Assembly (NCBI GenBank): GCA_932521035.1 | Contig: OW051494.1 | Span: forward strand, 1,660,001-1,724,000 | Direction of reading: 5' to 3' | From: Oscheius dolichura | Lineage: Eukaryota > Nematoda > Chromadorea > Rhabditida > Rhabditidae | DNA length: 64,000 bases | Shown: piece after piece, positions 32,901 to 45,824 of the stretch | Layout: every line of letters begins with the position of its first letter | How positions within the stretch are numbered: the stretch's first letter is position 1 | The notes under the pieces: generated by a model | The model's input: only the letters and a program-made list of their open reading frames with translations | What the model was told of the DNA's origin: nothing | Databases searched by the model: none | Translations under genes and position numbers: made by a program

Positions 32901-35900
32901 ACTTCAACCTAACGGGAATGGGCGAAATGGTCGAATTGCCCGGTCTAATGAACGCTATTCGAAGTGTCATCAACAGTCAGGTCTGTTCTTCTCCTAGATT
33001 TAATAATATAATATTCTTCTTCAGGTAGCCGCTCTGGCTGTCCTTCCCAATGAGATTGTCATGCCGCTGGCTCCGGACGTCGACGTGACAAAGCTCTTCT
33101 TCCCAGAGCCGGACGGTGTTATTCGGCTGAAAATCATCGAAGCTAAACAACTGGAAAATAAGGACTATTCCTTTGTGAAAAAGGGAAAATCTGATCCCTA
33201 CTGTGAAATTCAAGGTAAGAAATATAGAAAAAAACAGGCGAAGAAATGGGGAATATAGGCGAGGAGGCGCCTCCGCTATTACCCTGCGCCGCTCCGAAAA
33301 AATCGCATTTTTCTCTCAAATGTTAACATTTTTCCAATTTCTAATGTAGTTATTCGTAATCAACACAAAATTCTGAACATTTTAAAGATAATTTTCAATC
33401 CGGTAATACATATTTTCCTCAGGAAATGAGCTATAACTGGAACTCCAAAGGGCTACGGGCCCCTTGCTCGCTGTTTACCGTCCGTAATTTAGAAATATCG
33501 TTGTTTTTATATCCATTTTTTCAGTTGGCTCTCAGTTTATGAAGACCCGAACAATAGACAACGATCTGAATCCCATCTGGAATGAATATTTCGAAGCAGT
33601 CGTCGACCAGGCCGACGGCCAGCGTCTCCGAATAGAACTCTTCGACGAGGACCAAGGAAAAGACGAAGAACTCGGCCGGCTCAGTCTCGACCTCAAAATG
33701 ATCCAATCCCGGGGAACCGTCGACAAATGGTTCCCCCTGGAGGGATGTAAACACGGCGACCTCCATCTAAAAGCCACCTGGATGAATCTGTCAACGGACC
33801 TTCGATATCTCGACATGAGCGGCAGCCATGAATGGCTCCAGGCCGACAAACCCATCCACCCCGCCCTTGTTATGGTCTTCATCGACTCTGTTTCCGACCT
33901 ACCGGTAGGGACAGTCCTTTAATTTGAAGAGAAAAAGACTGGTTACAGTACCCCAAGTCGAAATTGGAACCATCTCCATTTGTTGAAGTCACACTGGGGG
34001 AAGACGCTCAACGAACTCCTGTAAAGGTTTGTGACCATAAAATTGGGGAATAACAAGATTTTGTGGTCATTTTTTGGAGGGCAAATTTAGTGGCACAAAA
34101 GGGGATTGTTTGGGGAGAAATTCTCAATAGGGAAAGGCGAAAACACGGGGGGTTTTTACTGGAAAAGGGGGAATTGGAAGTGGAATAAGGGGGCTACTAG
34201 GAGAGTGGAGAAAAAGACGTATTCCTGACCAGCAGACTGGAGAAGGAAATCTTTCTTTTTATTTGAAAAGCTCGCGGGGAAAATGGACTTCAAATAGGGC
34301 AAAAAAGAACGATAATTGCTTTATGGAAGCAACGGAAAGGAGACTCTCGGTCCCCGGATAGTCCGCTTCCCTGCACCCGTAAAGTCTCGGCAGGAGGATC
34401 ATCTTTATTCAAAACTGTGGCGCCTTTATACCGCTGCCTTGCCGAGACTTTACGGGTGCAGGGGATCGGACTATCGTGGACCTTGAAGAGGAGGAGGAGG
34501 CAATGCGCTTTCCCTAGTCCCCTTATGCGGCGGGATGAAGGTTTTATCAACAAATTGGAGTCCAAAATGGTGTTTACAATGAGGAGAACTCGATTGGATG
34601 GATGTAACTCGGTATAAGGGCGTTCTGTAACCCGGAAATGCGTCAATTTCTGGCACGTTCTGGTTTTTGTGGGAAACAGGGGCTTCTACAAGCTTTAGAG
34701 GAAGAGTAAAGCGTTATTTTACATTTTTATTGACTGGAAAATCTAGAAATTAGGATATTTCGTAGTAATTCAGTTGTTCTTTGGCCAAATTAGAGGGCAT
34801 TTTATAGTTTTTGGGGTTCATTTTATACATAGAGTGACGGAAGGGCTGTGCGGGAATCCCGTCCCGAAATTTCCCGAATTCGGGAACGGACTTCGTTCCC
34901 GTCCCGCCCTGGAAAACCCGTTCCCGCACAGCCCTGCTCCAAACCAGTATTTCCCATCGTTACGAGACCCACTATGAGAAATTGAATATTTCAATAGTAA
35001 TATTGGATCATGACGCAGTTTCATAAAGATCTCGTGGTCAAAATATCCAAGGGTCATTGAATATCCTTTGGAAACGGGGGCATGCCCTCCATTTTTATGT
35101 CTATACTGACCCAAAACCGGCTCTTCCATCTAGAAGTCAAAAATGTTCAAGTCTTCTTATTTTCCAGGTCAAAACTGTGAACCCACTCTACCAGTCCAAG
35201 TTCCTCTTCTTTGTTCGCCATCCCGAAGGGCAGGATCTCAAATTCGAGGTAGTTTTATTTCTGATAGATATTTTATACCTCCTGCTTACTGTAGACGTCT
35301 TCCCTTTTGTTTATTAGGTTCCCGGTACGAAAACTTGAATCCGTTGTGGAATATCCGTCTCCCTTATTTCCTGATCTTCTTGTCTGATCACCCTTGTCTT
35401 CTTCTAGGCCTTCGACGACGGGACAAAGCGGCCTCTCGGCTCTCTGACAATTCCCGTGATGCAGCTGATGAAGGAGCCCAACCTGGAATACTACCAGCAG
35501 ACATTCATGCTAACCCACGGAGTACACCAGAGTCCGATGGTCATCACCTGCCGCCTGAGGGTAAGTTCCTCTTCCCCGAATTGCATGAAAAAGAGCACAA
35601 CCGGCACAGACACGCGGATAGGCATGGCTATATCCCTTGGTGATGTTTCTCTGTTGTTGTTCGTTTATTTTGTAGGTATTGGCGGAAGGGTCTCCTAGCA
35701 GTCAAAGCGAGCCAGACCGGGAGGAGGTTACGGTAGATGATGGCGATAATATCGGGCCGCCGCTTATTTCGCAGCCACACCCACAAGAGCCACAGCTTAG
35801 ACAGCGCAAGGTAGTAGAGGTCATTCATCCCTATCGAGGGGAAGCCCTTGGCTGAAATACTACTGGACTAACGCTTCCGGCGGCGGGCTTTAAAAACCTT

Positions 35901-38900
35901 TTTTTTGAATTTTTTTGAATTTAAAAATCTTCTAGACGACAGTATACTCTAATAGAGGAGGTTTTTCTGAACAGTTTCCTATCATTTTTACCTAGCAAAG
36001 TGGGAAATTTCTGGGAATTGCTTCTAATTTGGTTGCTATTGTATTAAACGCGCTCTAATCATTATTTTTCATCATATTCTAATTTTTTTAAAATGATATC
36101 GTATTCCTGAGACCCTTAGGAAGATAGAGCTTTAAAGTTTATCCACAAACCGTTTTAATTTTCGAAAAATTCCGGTTATAATGCACCAAAAGCTTATTTT
36201 CGCGCCAGGAGCCTTTTAACCACGGAAATACGGTATTTTGGGTCATTTTATAGCTCAAAATGTTCAGCAGAATCTCCTCTACAATACTACATATTCCAGT
36301 TTTTAAGAATATAGTAAAACAATTGAGAAAAATGGAGAAAAAGGTCCTCCGCCACCACCCTCCTTCACTTGCCATTTGGTTGCTTTCCTAACGCGCTTCT
36401 TCTAACTTTTCTAACGGGCATGAGTGATTCTTAGCTAACAATTGGTGCTAGTTGTCTTGCTACACATCTATTGCTGTGTGATAAATGTTTTCCCGAATGC
36501 CAAGAAATCTTAATTTTCCCCATTTTTTATAGACATTAGCAACAAAGACAAGAGACCCAATTCGGGAGCTGGATAACGACATTTTGAAGGAGTACGGTAA
36601 TGGTGAGTTTCTATCGCTGTGGGACCTTTTTAACAAGAGAATCTAATTTCAGTTTCGCATATTGAAAGAGCGGGAATGAAGACACAAAATGGGCAGGTTA
36701 ATGGCGATGTGCACGCTGTCGAGCAGGCCAAGACCGTCAATCCTCACCCAGGACCAATGGAACCGGAAACCAAGCTGACTGTCAACGAATTCTCGGTAAG
36801 AAGGGGGATTTTAGGGTCAAAGATGGGGAGAAATTAGCTGGAAAGGTCTGAAAATAGGCTAGTCAACGTTTTTTTTTCGAGGAGAAGAGCAAGTTAGACC
36901 AGTAGACCGCCCTGGATTACGGCAGTTTACTCTTCAAGGGAGAAATTCTGGCTCGGAACAAGATAATCCGATCCCCTGCACCCGTAAGGTCTCGGCAAGA
37001 CAAAGATATAAAGGTGTCACAGTTTTGTACCAGTTTTGAGTCAAGATGAGCCTCCTGCCGAGACTTTACGGGTGCAGAGGATCGGACTATCGAGGACCAA
37101 GTCGAGGTTGCCCCAACAATGCTCAGCTATCTGTTTTTGAGAGCTAAAAGGCCGTTTTTAAAGGTCTAGTTACCATTTTTGTAAGTTCTAATGGGCTCTA
37201 GAGTACTGTAGAAGATGTGGAACAGTTTAAACGAGCGGTTAGAGGCCAACAGCCTTTCCAGGATGCATAATTCGGGGCGAGTCTCCTATAAAAGAGCCCT
37301 TGCTAAAAAAATCCATGTCCTCTCGTTTCAGATCCTCCGTTCCGATTCGAACCTGTCCTTCAGTGACAGCGGAACAAATTCTGGCCGTTCCAGTCGTCTT
37401 GGGAAGCTGTTCAAGCCGACCCACCTGAAGGATACCCGCAATCGAGCTGCCCTCCCCCGAGGGGACTTGGAAATGTCTATTCGCTACGCCGAGGCCACTC
37501 GAAAACTCGTCGTCGTGGTCCTGAAGGGAAGAAGTCTCCTACCGTATGACAAGAAAGGAGCCTGTAGTCCCTACGCGAGTGTCAAGTTGATCGACACGAA
37601 GACGGGAAAATTGGTAGAGAAGAGGAAAACAGCAACCATCAAGAACTCTGTTAATCCAATCTACGATAACCAGTAAGTTTTAAGAAAAGACAAATAGAAA
37701 AATGAGCGGAAATTTGCAGCTTTGAATTTGACATGAATTCATCGGATATTCACAACTATCGAGTACAAATCCAGGTTAAAGATGACACCAATTATGGGAC
37801 ATTCTCATCGCCGCCAATCTTGGGAGCCGTGAGTTTTTCTCTAATTTATATTTCACGATTTATTTTTGAGCATCGGGGAAACTGTGTTGGAGTAGAGATT
37901 TCCTGAGAAAACTGGGAAAAAATCACAGTACTCGCCCTCAATCCGGGCTAGCTTGAAGCTGAAGAAAATGAGACAGAGTCCCTTCCTTTCCTCCTCCTTT
38001 CCACTTACTTTGAGTCATTTTTTTCTCTGATATAAGAGTATACTCCGTTTCCAACGAATATGACACGAGTTCAAATTTTGCGGCGCATCCCCGTTGCGGG
38101 ACCAAGTCGAAAGAAGGCCGGTCCCACATCGGAGGCGCCGACAGATCTTCAAATCGCGTGACATATCCGTTGGAAACGGACTATAGCACAAGCCGGCGAA
38201 CTGTAGGTCTCCTAATTAGGTCCGATTCTCCATTATAAGAGCCTAGCCCCTGATTGAAGCGCCAGACAGGCTCGCTCCCGGTTCACAGTCTACCCAAGTT
38301 AGAAAATGATCCGATCCCAAACCAAAAACATGGGGTCGTCCAGAGCGTTTGAAACTGTAGAAACGTTCTTCCATATCTATCCTTACTCATCGGTTTAAAA
38401 TATTAAATGTTTGAAGATAATCTTAACTCCGTTACCAGGATCTGCCCGCGGAGGGTCCCCGGCTGCTTCCCGGGCGCTTTGCTCTGTCCCAAGATGTCAT
38501 TTTTTACAATTTTCCGGATGTTCCAGCTCATCGTGGGAACGCTCTTTTGTCCCGATTCCCCGGATGGGCATTTCTTTTCCTTTCTAGGGAATCGGTTACC
38601 CAAGAACTTCTTCGGGAGGATCTGGGAACCGGGCACTGGGTTGCGCTTCGTGCTCTATTGTCAATTTTGCGGCTTTGCAAAGAAATGTTGCCTGGTTTTT
38701 AATGTATTATTCTTTTGAACCCACGAGCGAGTAAAAGATACAGTACACCTTCTTCCCGGGCTTATTTGTCAGCTCCTTCCCTTCCCCTGACCCGTGTCGC
38801 CTTCTCCGACTCCGATGACTCATCACCCAAAAAGCACGTAGCCCTTTGTTGTTGACTTCTCTTCTCCCAATCATTCTTCCCTATTCCGATCGAAAAACAT

Positions 38901-39353
38901 CGATGATGCCATAATAATAAATAACAAGAAATCCCCGCCGGACGACCACGAGGCGCGGTCTGGTGTACCTCCGCGTTCATTTTGGGGTTAATGGGGGAAT
39001 AACAGGACGGTTGGATAAAAAAGGAGTCGAGGACAATAAATAGGGGAAAGAAAACAATGGGATAGAGGAAAGAAAACAATGCCCAGAAAAACAACAAAAA
39101 TAGTCTATCTGTCGTCTTAAAAAGGCTTTTTACCATCTGGAAGCGCCTACCGTAATCCCGGCGCGCCAACGCCCTAAAATTACGGTATTTTCACATTTTC
39201 CGAGCCATTTTTCTAGTTTTTTTCCTATTTTTAACATTAAAATATATATATCGCCATTAATTAATAAAGTTTCAGATAGATATCCGCCTGGATCAACTTC
39301 ACAGTCGAGAATTACCGCAGCAATGGATCCCCCTGCAAGCGGAGCGACGCTGA
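29977..39353 (+). CDS. esyt-2: Extended synaptotagmin (E-Syt): TM hairpin, SMP, three C2 domains
   Basis: Seventeen exons join in phase to 850 aa: 29977-30019, 31232-31406, 31619-31736, 32218-32295, 32341-32634, 32894-32980, 33025-33214, 33525-33904, 33949-34026, 35168-35248, 35408-35560, 35676-35810, 36533-36602, 36653-36795, 37332-37672, 37720-37828 and 39276-39353. E-Syts tether ER to plasma membrane and move lipids. An N-terminal hydrophobic hairpin (YIIPVAGSVIVSCLAFFLG) is followed by an SMP lipid-transfer domain (VILQLWPYIGEYAK to NAIRSVINSQVAALAVLP). C2A (exons 7-8) keeps Asp residues for calcium (KGKSDPYCEI, ELFDEDQGKDEE). C2B follows (exons 8-11), then a linker and a C2C near the end (LEMSIRYAEATRKLVVVVLK). 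Introns hold several MITEs. The symbol follows C. elegans from memory. Confidence 0.9.
32013..32116. mobile_element. MITE family A relative, short divergent copy
   Basis: It has the hairpin arms GCACCCGTAAAATCTCGGCA and TGCCGAGATCTTACGGGCGC but a different interior and lacks the outer GGCTCGG ends. It lies in an intron of the E-Syt gene. A similar short form is at 45731-45824. Confidence 0.6.
32739..32810 (+). other. tRNA-like remnant 2
   Basis: It shares with 19634-19710 the segments GCTGTAGT-like, CGCGCGG and CGCGGGTTCAACCCCCGCTG (a B box plus T arm), followed by a T-rich stretch. No cloverleaf acceptor pairing was found. It lies in an E-Syt intron. Confidence 0.4.
34345..34482 (+). mobile_element. 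MITE family A, copy 5 (short interior)
   Basis: Both arms are present (CACCCGTAAAGTCTCGGCA and TGCCGAGACTTTACGGGTGC). The interior lacks the TTACAAAACTG part. It lies in an E-Syt intron. Confidence 0.8.
34842..34935. repeat. Short inverted-repeat element (AGGGCTGTGCGGGAA)
   Basis: AGGGCTGTGCGGGAA at the left end is exactly mirrored by TTCCCGCACAGCCCT at the right end. The GC-rich interior repeats CGGGAACG-like words. It lies in an E-Syt intron. Confidence 0.8.
36950..37103 (-). mobile_element. MITE family A, copy 6
   Basis: It starts GGCTCGGAAC and ends CGAGGACCAAGTC, with complete arms and interior (ATAAAGGTGTCACAG). It lies in an E-Syt intron. Confidence 0.85.
38041..38185. repeat. CCGTTTCCAACGG inverted-repeat element, copy 2
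   Basis: It begins CTCCGTTTCCAACGAATATG and ends CATATCCGTTGGAAACGGAC. It has the same termini as 18234-18354 and a different middle. It lies in the last E-Syt intron. Confidence 0.7.
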
Positions 39354-39649
39354 GCTCCAAAATATGGAATTTATATGGAATTATTAACCCTAATTTTTAA
39401 TTACTAGGTGCCATTTAATACATTCATTTAAAATATTCAGTTAAAGAGAAAAATCAGAAAAAAAAGCCCCGAAAAATGACGAAACATTCCAATTTCCTCC
39501 ATGCTACCGGTAAACGTCTCAATGTCTCTCCTAAATTTTTAATTTAAAAACTTCAGTTATGTTTTTCTCTAGAATTACATTGTTAGCCTTATTTCTATCC
39601 AAAATATTCCTATTTTCCCTTATTTTCTTCCGTTTTGAGTGTCACAACC

Positions 39650-39794
39650 GGCTCGGTCTTCCACAGTCCGATCCCCTGCATCCGTAAAGTCTCGGCCGGT
39701 CAAAGTTATAAAGGCGCCAACAGTTTTCAATAAAGCAGATTCTCCTGCCGAGACTTTACGGGTGCGAGCAATCGGACAATCCGGGGACCGAGCC
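39650..39794 (-). mobile_element. MITE family A, copy 7
   Basis: Ends GGCTCGGTCT and GGACCGAGCC with full arms. The interior is slightly shortened. Intergenic, about 300 bp after the E-Syt stop. Confidence 0.85.
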
Positions 39795-40880
39795 TCCCAA
39801 CCTCCCTTCCCTTATTTCTTATGGTGCTTTACGTGTGTCTGCCTTTTGCTGTGTTATATTATATTTTTATATTATGGTATATTGTTATAGTATATTTTTC
39901 CCTGCTTCCCCGACCCCCTTAATAAATTCTCTTCGTATCTTTTGCTTTTCCGAGTGTTCATTTCTTCTTCTTCTTCGACCGGTGACGCGCCTTCTCCCAT
40001 TCTCAGGGGAAGGGAAGAAGAAGCCGGTTTTGACCACGTGACAAGGAAGACAGAAAAAGACAGAGCGACCGAGAGAGAGAGAGAGGGGTCAGGATCGGGC
40101 CAGGACCTTGAATAATACACACACGTATACGACGACCACCGGGGGTCAGCTGATTCGTCCCTTCTCCTGTAGTTTCGAGTCTTTCCGGAAGCTTTTAGAA
40201 GTCAACTGAAGCCGGCTCCCGCCTGACCCCGAGAGAATGACACCACCGGTCACAACACAACAATAATGTGTCAAGGGGAATTAACTTTTTCACGGGCTGA
40301 TGGGTGAAGAAGCGGGAAGAGGGGACTGGGTACGAAGAGAGAGAGTACGGTAGAGGCTCGTCAGGGGGGAAATAGAAGAGGAGCAGCTGATTTTCCTGGT
40401 CAAAATGAGAAAATGGGAGAGTTTCCATTGGGTTTAGACCGATCTAACCACATTCAACATATTTCTGAAGAAAAAAAACTAAAGAACTCTTGCCCTACTC
40501 ATTTTTCATCCGGAAGAATAAATGAAACTCTACGGACCGTATTTTTCAGCTCTTTTTGGAAATGTGGAGGACAAATGGTCTATTTTATACCACTCCAGTT
40601 ACTTACGGTCTTCTTGTGATTAGAATATAAACATACGAGTCAAGATGGTCAGAAATGGACTACCATGCCCTCCAACGAAGTTGGAGTCCTTTTTCCTGGA
40701 AATCGGGGCAGTTTGAAAGTTGTTTTGCTTAGAATGGAGAAGAAATTCCTGATTTTCAAGCAGACGACTTCTTGGAACAGCGAATACTTCGCGGAAGAAA
40801 GTAAAAGACAGTTTATTCCTGGCATTAAATTTCCAAACGGTGCCATTTTATCCAAAAGACGGGGTTCCAGGGCGCCATAT

Positions 40881-41035
40881 GGCTTGGTAACCGGTAGTCC
40901 GCTCTCCTGCACCCGTAAAATCTCGGCAGAAGGATTATATTTATTCAAAACTGTTACAAAACTGTTTCGCATTTATACCTTTCTCTTGCCGAGACCTTTA
41001 CGGATGCAGGGGATCGGACTATCGAGGACCGAACC
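40881..41035 (+). mobile_element. MITE family A, copy 8
   Basis: It runs GGCTTGGTAA to CGAGGACCGAACC with complete arms. One arm has an extra T (GAGACCTTTACGG). Intergenic. Confidence 0.8.
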
Positions 41036-42272
41036 CGCCATATTGGTTCCAAGATTGGGATACCGCTTCTCCCTTGTTCTTCCTAGAGAATTGACTGAAT
41101 TTCTTGGTCCTTTGACTTTGTACCTCTCCCTTTTCCTGAAAAATCAGCCCTTAATTCGATATCCTTTTTTCTTCGGGTCCATTTGTCGAATAGTCCCGCT
41201 GCCGTCGCTCTGATCTGCCGTGGTTGTCCTAATCGTGATCAAAGTAACCAACCCAACTGAACTGATCAGTCTCTTTCTCTCCACATGATTACTTTTTAGA
41301 AAAAAGTGGAGAAAGTAAGACAGTCTGTGTTGTTTCTGAAAACTTGGGGACAGGGAGACCACCCATACAGACGGAGACAGACAGACTGAGACTGTCTACC
41401 ACTGGAACCTTGGTCTAAAAACGGCAATCAGACGGAAAGACAGGGCGATCCTGCACAGTTTTGCAAGAAATAGAGGCAATTCTCTCATTAAAAACAAGAT
41501 AAAATGGTCGTGAAGCGATCTGAATAGGGGAAAATCAACGAAACGAACGGCTGTCCCCTATTGCATCACAGTGATCACCCAGTCGACTTTTTCTTGCGCG
41601 TCGACGCGAAAAGCCCATTTTAGCGCTCAAAAAGTTGTTCGATACTCGTAAAAGAGAGACGACCATTTTCACAGGAACAAAAAAGGGGAACGGACGGAGA
41701 GTGGCGGCGACGAGCGCCGTTTCAAATTGCTACCCCCACCGGCTGGCTTACAGCTCATTCTGATGCAATCGGCTTTCTCCTCCTCTTCTCGAAGAAGCTA
41801 TAAAAGACAAGTCACCACCAGTGGGCAGTCTTATCCATCCCGCGGTGATTTGAAGCGCTAGAAATTCACGCTGCCCATTTCGGAGTCTCGAAGCGAAATC
41901 GCTCATACGCAATCCATTTCACTCTCTTGTAACCAAACTCATTCTTTTTGGGACCAATTTTCTGTATCTGTAGTCCTTCCAAAGGGGATTTCAGCGATCT
42001 TTATCCATCCTAGAGCGGTTTTAAGAAGGAGATTTACATAACTTGCCAGCCAGTTGTTGTGCAGGTCCCGAAGCGACTGCACGCATCGCCAGTTCATTGT
42101 TCAACCGTTGCGGGACCGATTTTCAAGCAATATTCTCTCGATTCTCTATTCTCTAATAATCTGCAGAGGCTCTTTTTAACATTGGAAAAGACCCAGAGTT
42201 TTTAAAGTTTTGCGCCCAAGTCCTCCAACGTCCGTTTTCCCTGCAACTTTCATTTCAAGACCTCTAATTCCA

Positions 42273-42427
42273 GACTCGGTCCTCGATATTCCGATCCCCT
42301 GCACCCGTAAAGTCTCGGCAGTCGGATCATCTTTATTCAAAACTGTTACAAAACTGTGTCGCCTTTATACCTTTGTCTTGCCGAGACTTTACGGGTGCGG
42401 GGGATCGACTATCTAACGGACCGATCC
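42273..42427 (+). mobile_element. MITE family A, copy 9
   Basis: GACTCGGTCCTCGATA at left and GGACCGATCC at right, with both arms and the full interior (TTCAAAACTGTTACAAAACTG). Intergenic. Confidence 0.85.
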
Positions 42428-44508
42428 TAATTCCAAGCTCAACTCCGCGTTAGTCCTTTAATCAATCCAAGTTCAGTCCCTTTCCCTTTTTTATATGTTG
42501 TTTTTCCCAGTTAACATTTGCAGGAAAGGGCAAGGCTTCTTCTTCCCCCTCTCCATATAAAACACAATCACGAGAAGAAGAGACAATATATAGTCAGGTG
42601 ATGAAATGAACCCGACCCAGCATCCCCAACCAGTCGGTCACAATTACAGACAGAAGCATTCCAAGCATAGTGCCCATCCGGTATTTCAAGTCCTGCTTAT
42701 TTTTGAAGTTTTTTGTAGGATTACTGTAACCGCACTCCAGGGGCAAACTTATCGTAAAAAAATGGTTTTAAAATCAGCTACAGTAACCCGAATTAGAGCT
42801 CAATTAAAGACCCTTCATTTCTTACAAGATTCAGCTAATTTCCAGTTTCTCTCTCCCCTATTATTATTCTAACCGTTTTCTTCTCCTAGAAAAACGAGAG
42901 GTGGACTAAAGATCAGTCACGTTGTCTTTCTCGTTTGTTTTTCACGCCACCACCGGTCGTGGTAGTTTTTCCACGAAAAAAACATGGAAATTCCACCGAT
43001 GCAAAACATTCTCATTCGAGAATTTGTTGTTTTGTTTCCTGCCTCGTGAGGAACCATCTGTGGCTCTGCTTGCTTTTCCCAGGGCCGTTCTCATTATCCC
43101 AGGTATCAGTCCCCCTCGTCGGTTCACACTAATGTGGACAGAGAGACGAATAGGCCAGCGAACCAGACTCCGTCGTGTTTTTTTGACTTTTCCTCTTTTT
43201 GCACCCCCTCGCCATCTTGTCCCTCCAGTTAATTTGTTTGACAGCAAGACATGGCGGTATCAAATTTGAGCCACATCCGGGTTTTTTCTTCCCTTTCAAG
43301 GACACCCCTTCCGCGTTTTGCTGATTACTGTAGAATTCTTGTCGATATTTTTTCTTTAGAAGTTTTTTATCCTAAAATTTATGAATTTATAATGTCCTGA
43401 CGCCTCTAAAGAGGCTACAGTAACCCCCAGAAGCTCTTCCACCTACCGTCATCTCAAAAATCCCCCACAGCCGTTTTCTTCCCGGGTAAACATGAGAAAT
43501 AGCTACAGTGCTCCCTAAATGTATTGCCCAAAATTTTCTATATTTCAAAGGTTTAGAAAATTACAGTAACCAGGAAAGTTGAATACCCGGGGCGACATGG
43601 GACTTCTTCAGAAAATGGAAGAAATACCATTTTTTTTTTCGTCTAAAGACCATGAAATTGGGTTAATTAGCCTCTAAATGAAGTCATTTCTGTCCTATTT
43701 CCGTTTAATTTATTTTTGAGAAATGGTTTAATCTCTCACGGAGAGAGCGGGAGAAAGATGCCGCCCCCGTATGAGATCATTGATCATCCCCTGACCCAAG
43801 GTTGGCCCACTGCCACCAATGTCAATGAATACAATTAGCCAGGCAGGGGAGATAAGACATCATTCCGTGAAAAATATCATCGTGTCGGGAGAAAAAAAAG
43901 CGGAGGGAAGGAGAGATAGTTGCCGCTAACGCGCCAGGAATGCGGACAGCCTACCGTAATCCTCCCCCCTTTGATCCCGGAAAGATGCGCAATTATTTCA
44001 TCATCTGGAATCATCAGCATCAGAGAAATCAAAGAAAGAATGACTGGATGAAATAGCCTGACTCAATTAGTCAACAGCGACTAATCATAAACTCGTTTCC
44101 CCCGTCTAGTCACCCCCGTTGCTGGTATCCATAGAGAGCGGGAAAGAATGACGCTTCCGTTGTTTTTAAAGAAGCCCGCCAGACATTTTGATTTCGAAAA
44201 TATTCGCAACCGCGTCTGGAAAACTGTTTAATTCCATCCTTTCCAAAATTGAATTAATCTGGGGCTACAGAGGAAAAGAGAATGGTGGAGATGTTTGACA
44301 AATGTCTCGGAAACCATCACCATCCATCGGACCGGATATTATTATGGCCGCTGGAGAGATCATCTCATCTTTATCGCTGGGAAAGAGCGATTTGGACGGG
44401 TGCCAAGGTGGAAGCAGGACGGAAGCGCGGTGATACAGCTGGGATGGGAATGTCTATTCCTTAACCCTTACCAATTTTAATTTCGCTTCTTATTGGACCG
44501 GCTACAAG

Positions 44509-44661
44509 GGTCTGCCCTCGATAGTCCGATCGCCTGCACCGGTAAAATCTCGGCAAGACAAAGGCATAAAGGCGACACAGTTTTGTAACAGTTTTGAATT
44601 AAGATGGCCCGACTGCCGAGATTTTACGGGTGCAGGAGATCGGACTATCGAGGACCGAGCC
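44509..44661 (-). mobile_element. MITE family A, copy 10
   Basis: Arms CACCGGTAAAATCTCGGCA and TGCCGAGATTTTACGGGTGC, right end CGAGGACCGAGCC. The next copy starts only about 176 bp further on, in the same orientation. Confidence 0.85.
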
Positions 44662-44836
44662 AGCTGCAATGTAAATGGCGGCACTTTGGAGTATTTTAGG
44701 TCTCAATCTTGGTATTCTTTCTCTAGAAAAACGGCCTTTTTCATTAAAAATACGATAAGATCATGTAGAGGAAACTGTCCTTGTTACCCCGCTTGTTCCA
44801 AGAAGAAGCCAAAAGATATCCAGAGCGGGTGGGGAA

Positions 44837-44992
44837 GACTCGGCCCTCGGTAGTCCGATCCCCTGCACCCGTAAAGTCTCGGCAAGACAAAAGAATAAAG
44901 GCTTCACAGTTTTGTGAGCTGTTTTGAATAGAGATGATCCTACTGCCGAGATTTTACGGGTGCGGGGGATCGGACTATCCGGGGAGCGAGCC
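44837..44992 (-). mobile_element. MITE family A, copy 11
   Basis: Left end GACTCGGCCCTCGGTAGTCC, right end GGGGAGCGAGCC, with complete arms. It is a near-tandem neighbour of the copy at 44509-44661. Confidence 0.85.
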
Positions 44993-45730
44993 GGACCAAG
45001 GCAAAGGTTGTGGGAAGGAATATGGTGATGATCTTTTTCTGTCCCGTTTTCCCCCTTCTCTTCCTAAAAATAACCTGTTATTCCCTCTTTTCTTCCCTTT
45101 TTTCTCCTCGTCAATCATCTTCAAAAGAAAAAGAAGGCGGTGATCCTTGGTCTAACTAATGTTCTTCTTCACTTTGCCTATCACCTATCATCGGTCCCGT
45201 GCCCCGTTCACTTTTTCTTTTCGTGACAGATTGACCAGAATTTCACGTGTCGTCCGTCCGCCAGTGTCAATGTTCTCGACTTGCCCCTCCCCCCGTTCAG
45301 TGGCTACCTTTCAGAGGGATCAGCCGGCCCCTGCCCCTGGTCCCCCGACCCGTACCTAATTTTTGATACTCTCATGACGTCATTAGGCCAAATGTGGTCC
45401 TCCTGTCCGCTGCCCGGTCTCTCTCTCGGTCGCCCCCTTTATTATTTGTTAGTGGTGATGGTGGTGGTCTCTTCCCCACCGTCATCATCTTCTTCTTCTC
45501 ATCACCCGGCCCCGCCCTCCTGCACCCGCCATCTAATATAGAGACACCCACCAGAGGGGGGCAGCAGGCATCATTCTTCATCATCTTTCTCTCTCCTTCT
45601 CTCTCTCACTGTACTTTATTTTCGACCCCATTTATATGGTCGGGTACGGTCAGCTGGAGCTTTTTTCTCCGCTAAAATACACGTTTTTTCCTTCTCATGT
45701 TTTGACCTTTGGAACTTTTTTTTTGAGCCA

Positions 45731-45824
45731 TCCGCACCCGTACAATCTCCGCAGCGAATTCCTTTTCCATTCAGAGTCACCTTATCTTTCTATTCCTTCA
45801 CCTGCCGAGATTTTACGGGTGCCA
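45731..45824. mobile_element. MITE family A relative, short copy
   Basis: Arms GCACCCGTACAATCTCCGCA and TGCCGAGATTTTACGGGTGC enclose an unrelated 50-bp interior and lack the outer ends, like 32013-32116. Confidence 0.55.

Noticed and set aside
39130-39360. Minus-strand frame starting MELSVAPLAGG
   Set aside because: It is antisense to the last E-Syt exon (39276-39353).
44282-44480. Overlapping 60-codon plus-strand frames, one reading TGYYYGRWRDHLIFIAGKER
   Set aside because: The peptide looks protein-like, but no neighbouring exon or family could be matched. Kept out for lack of support.
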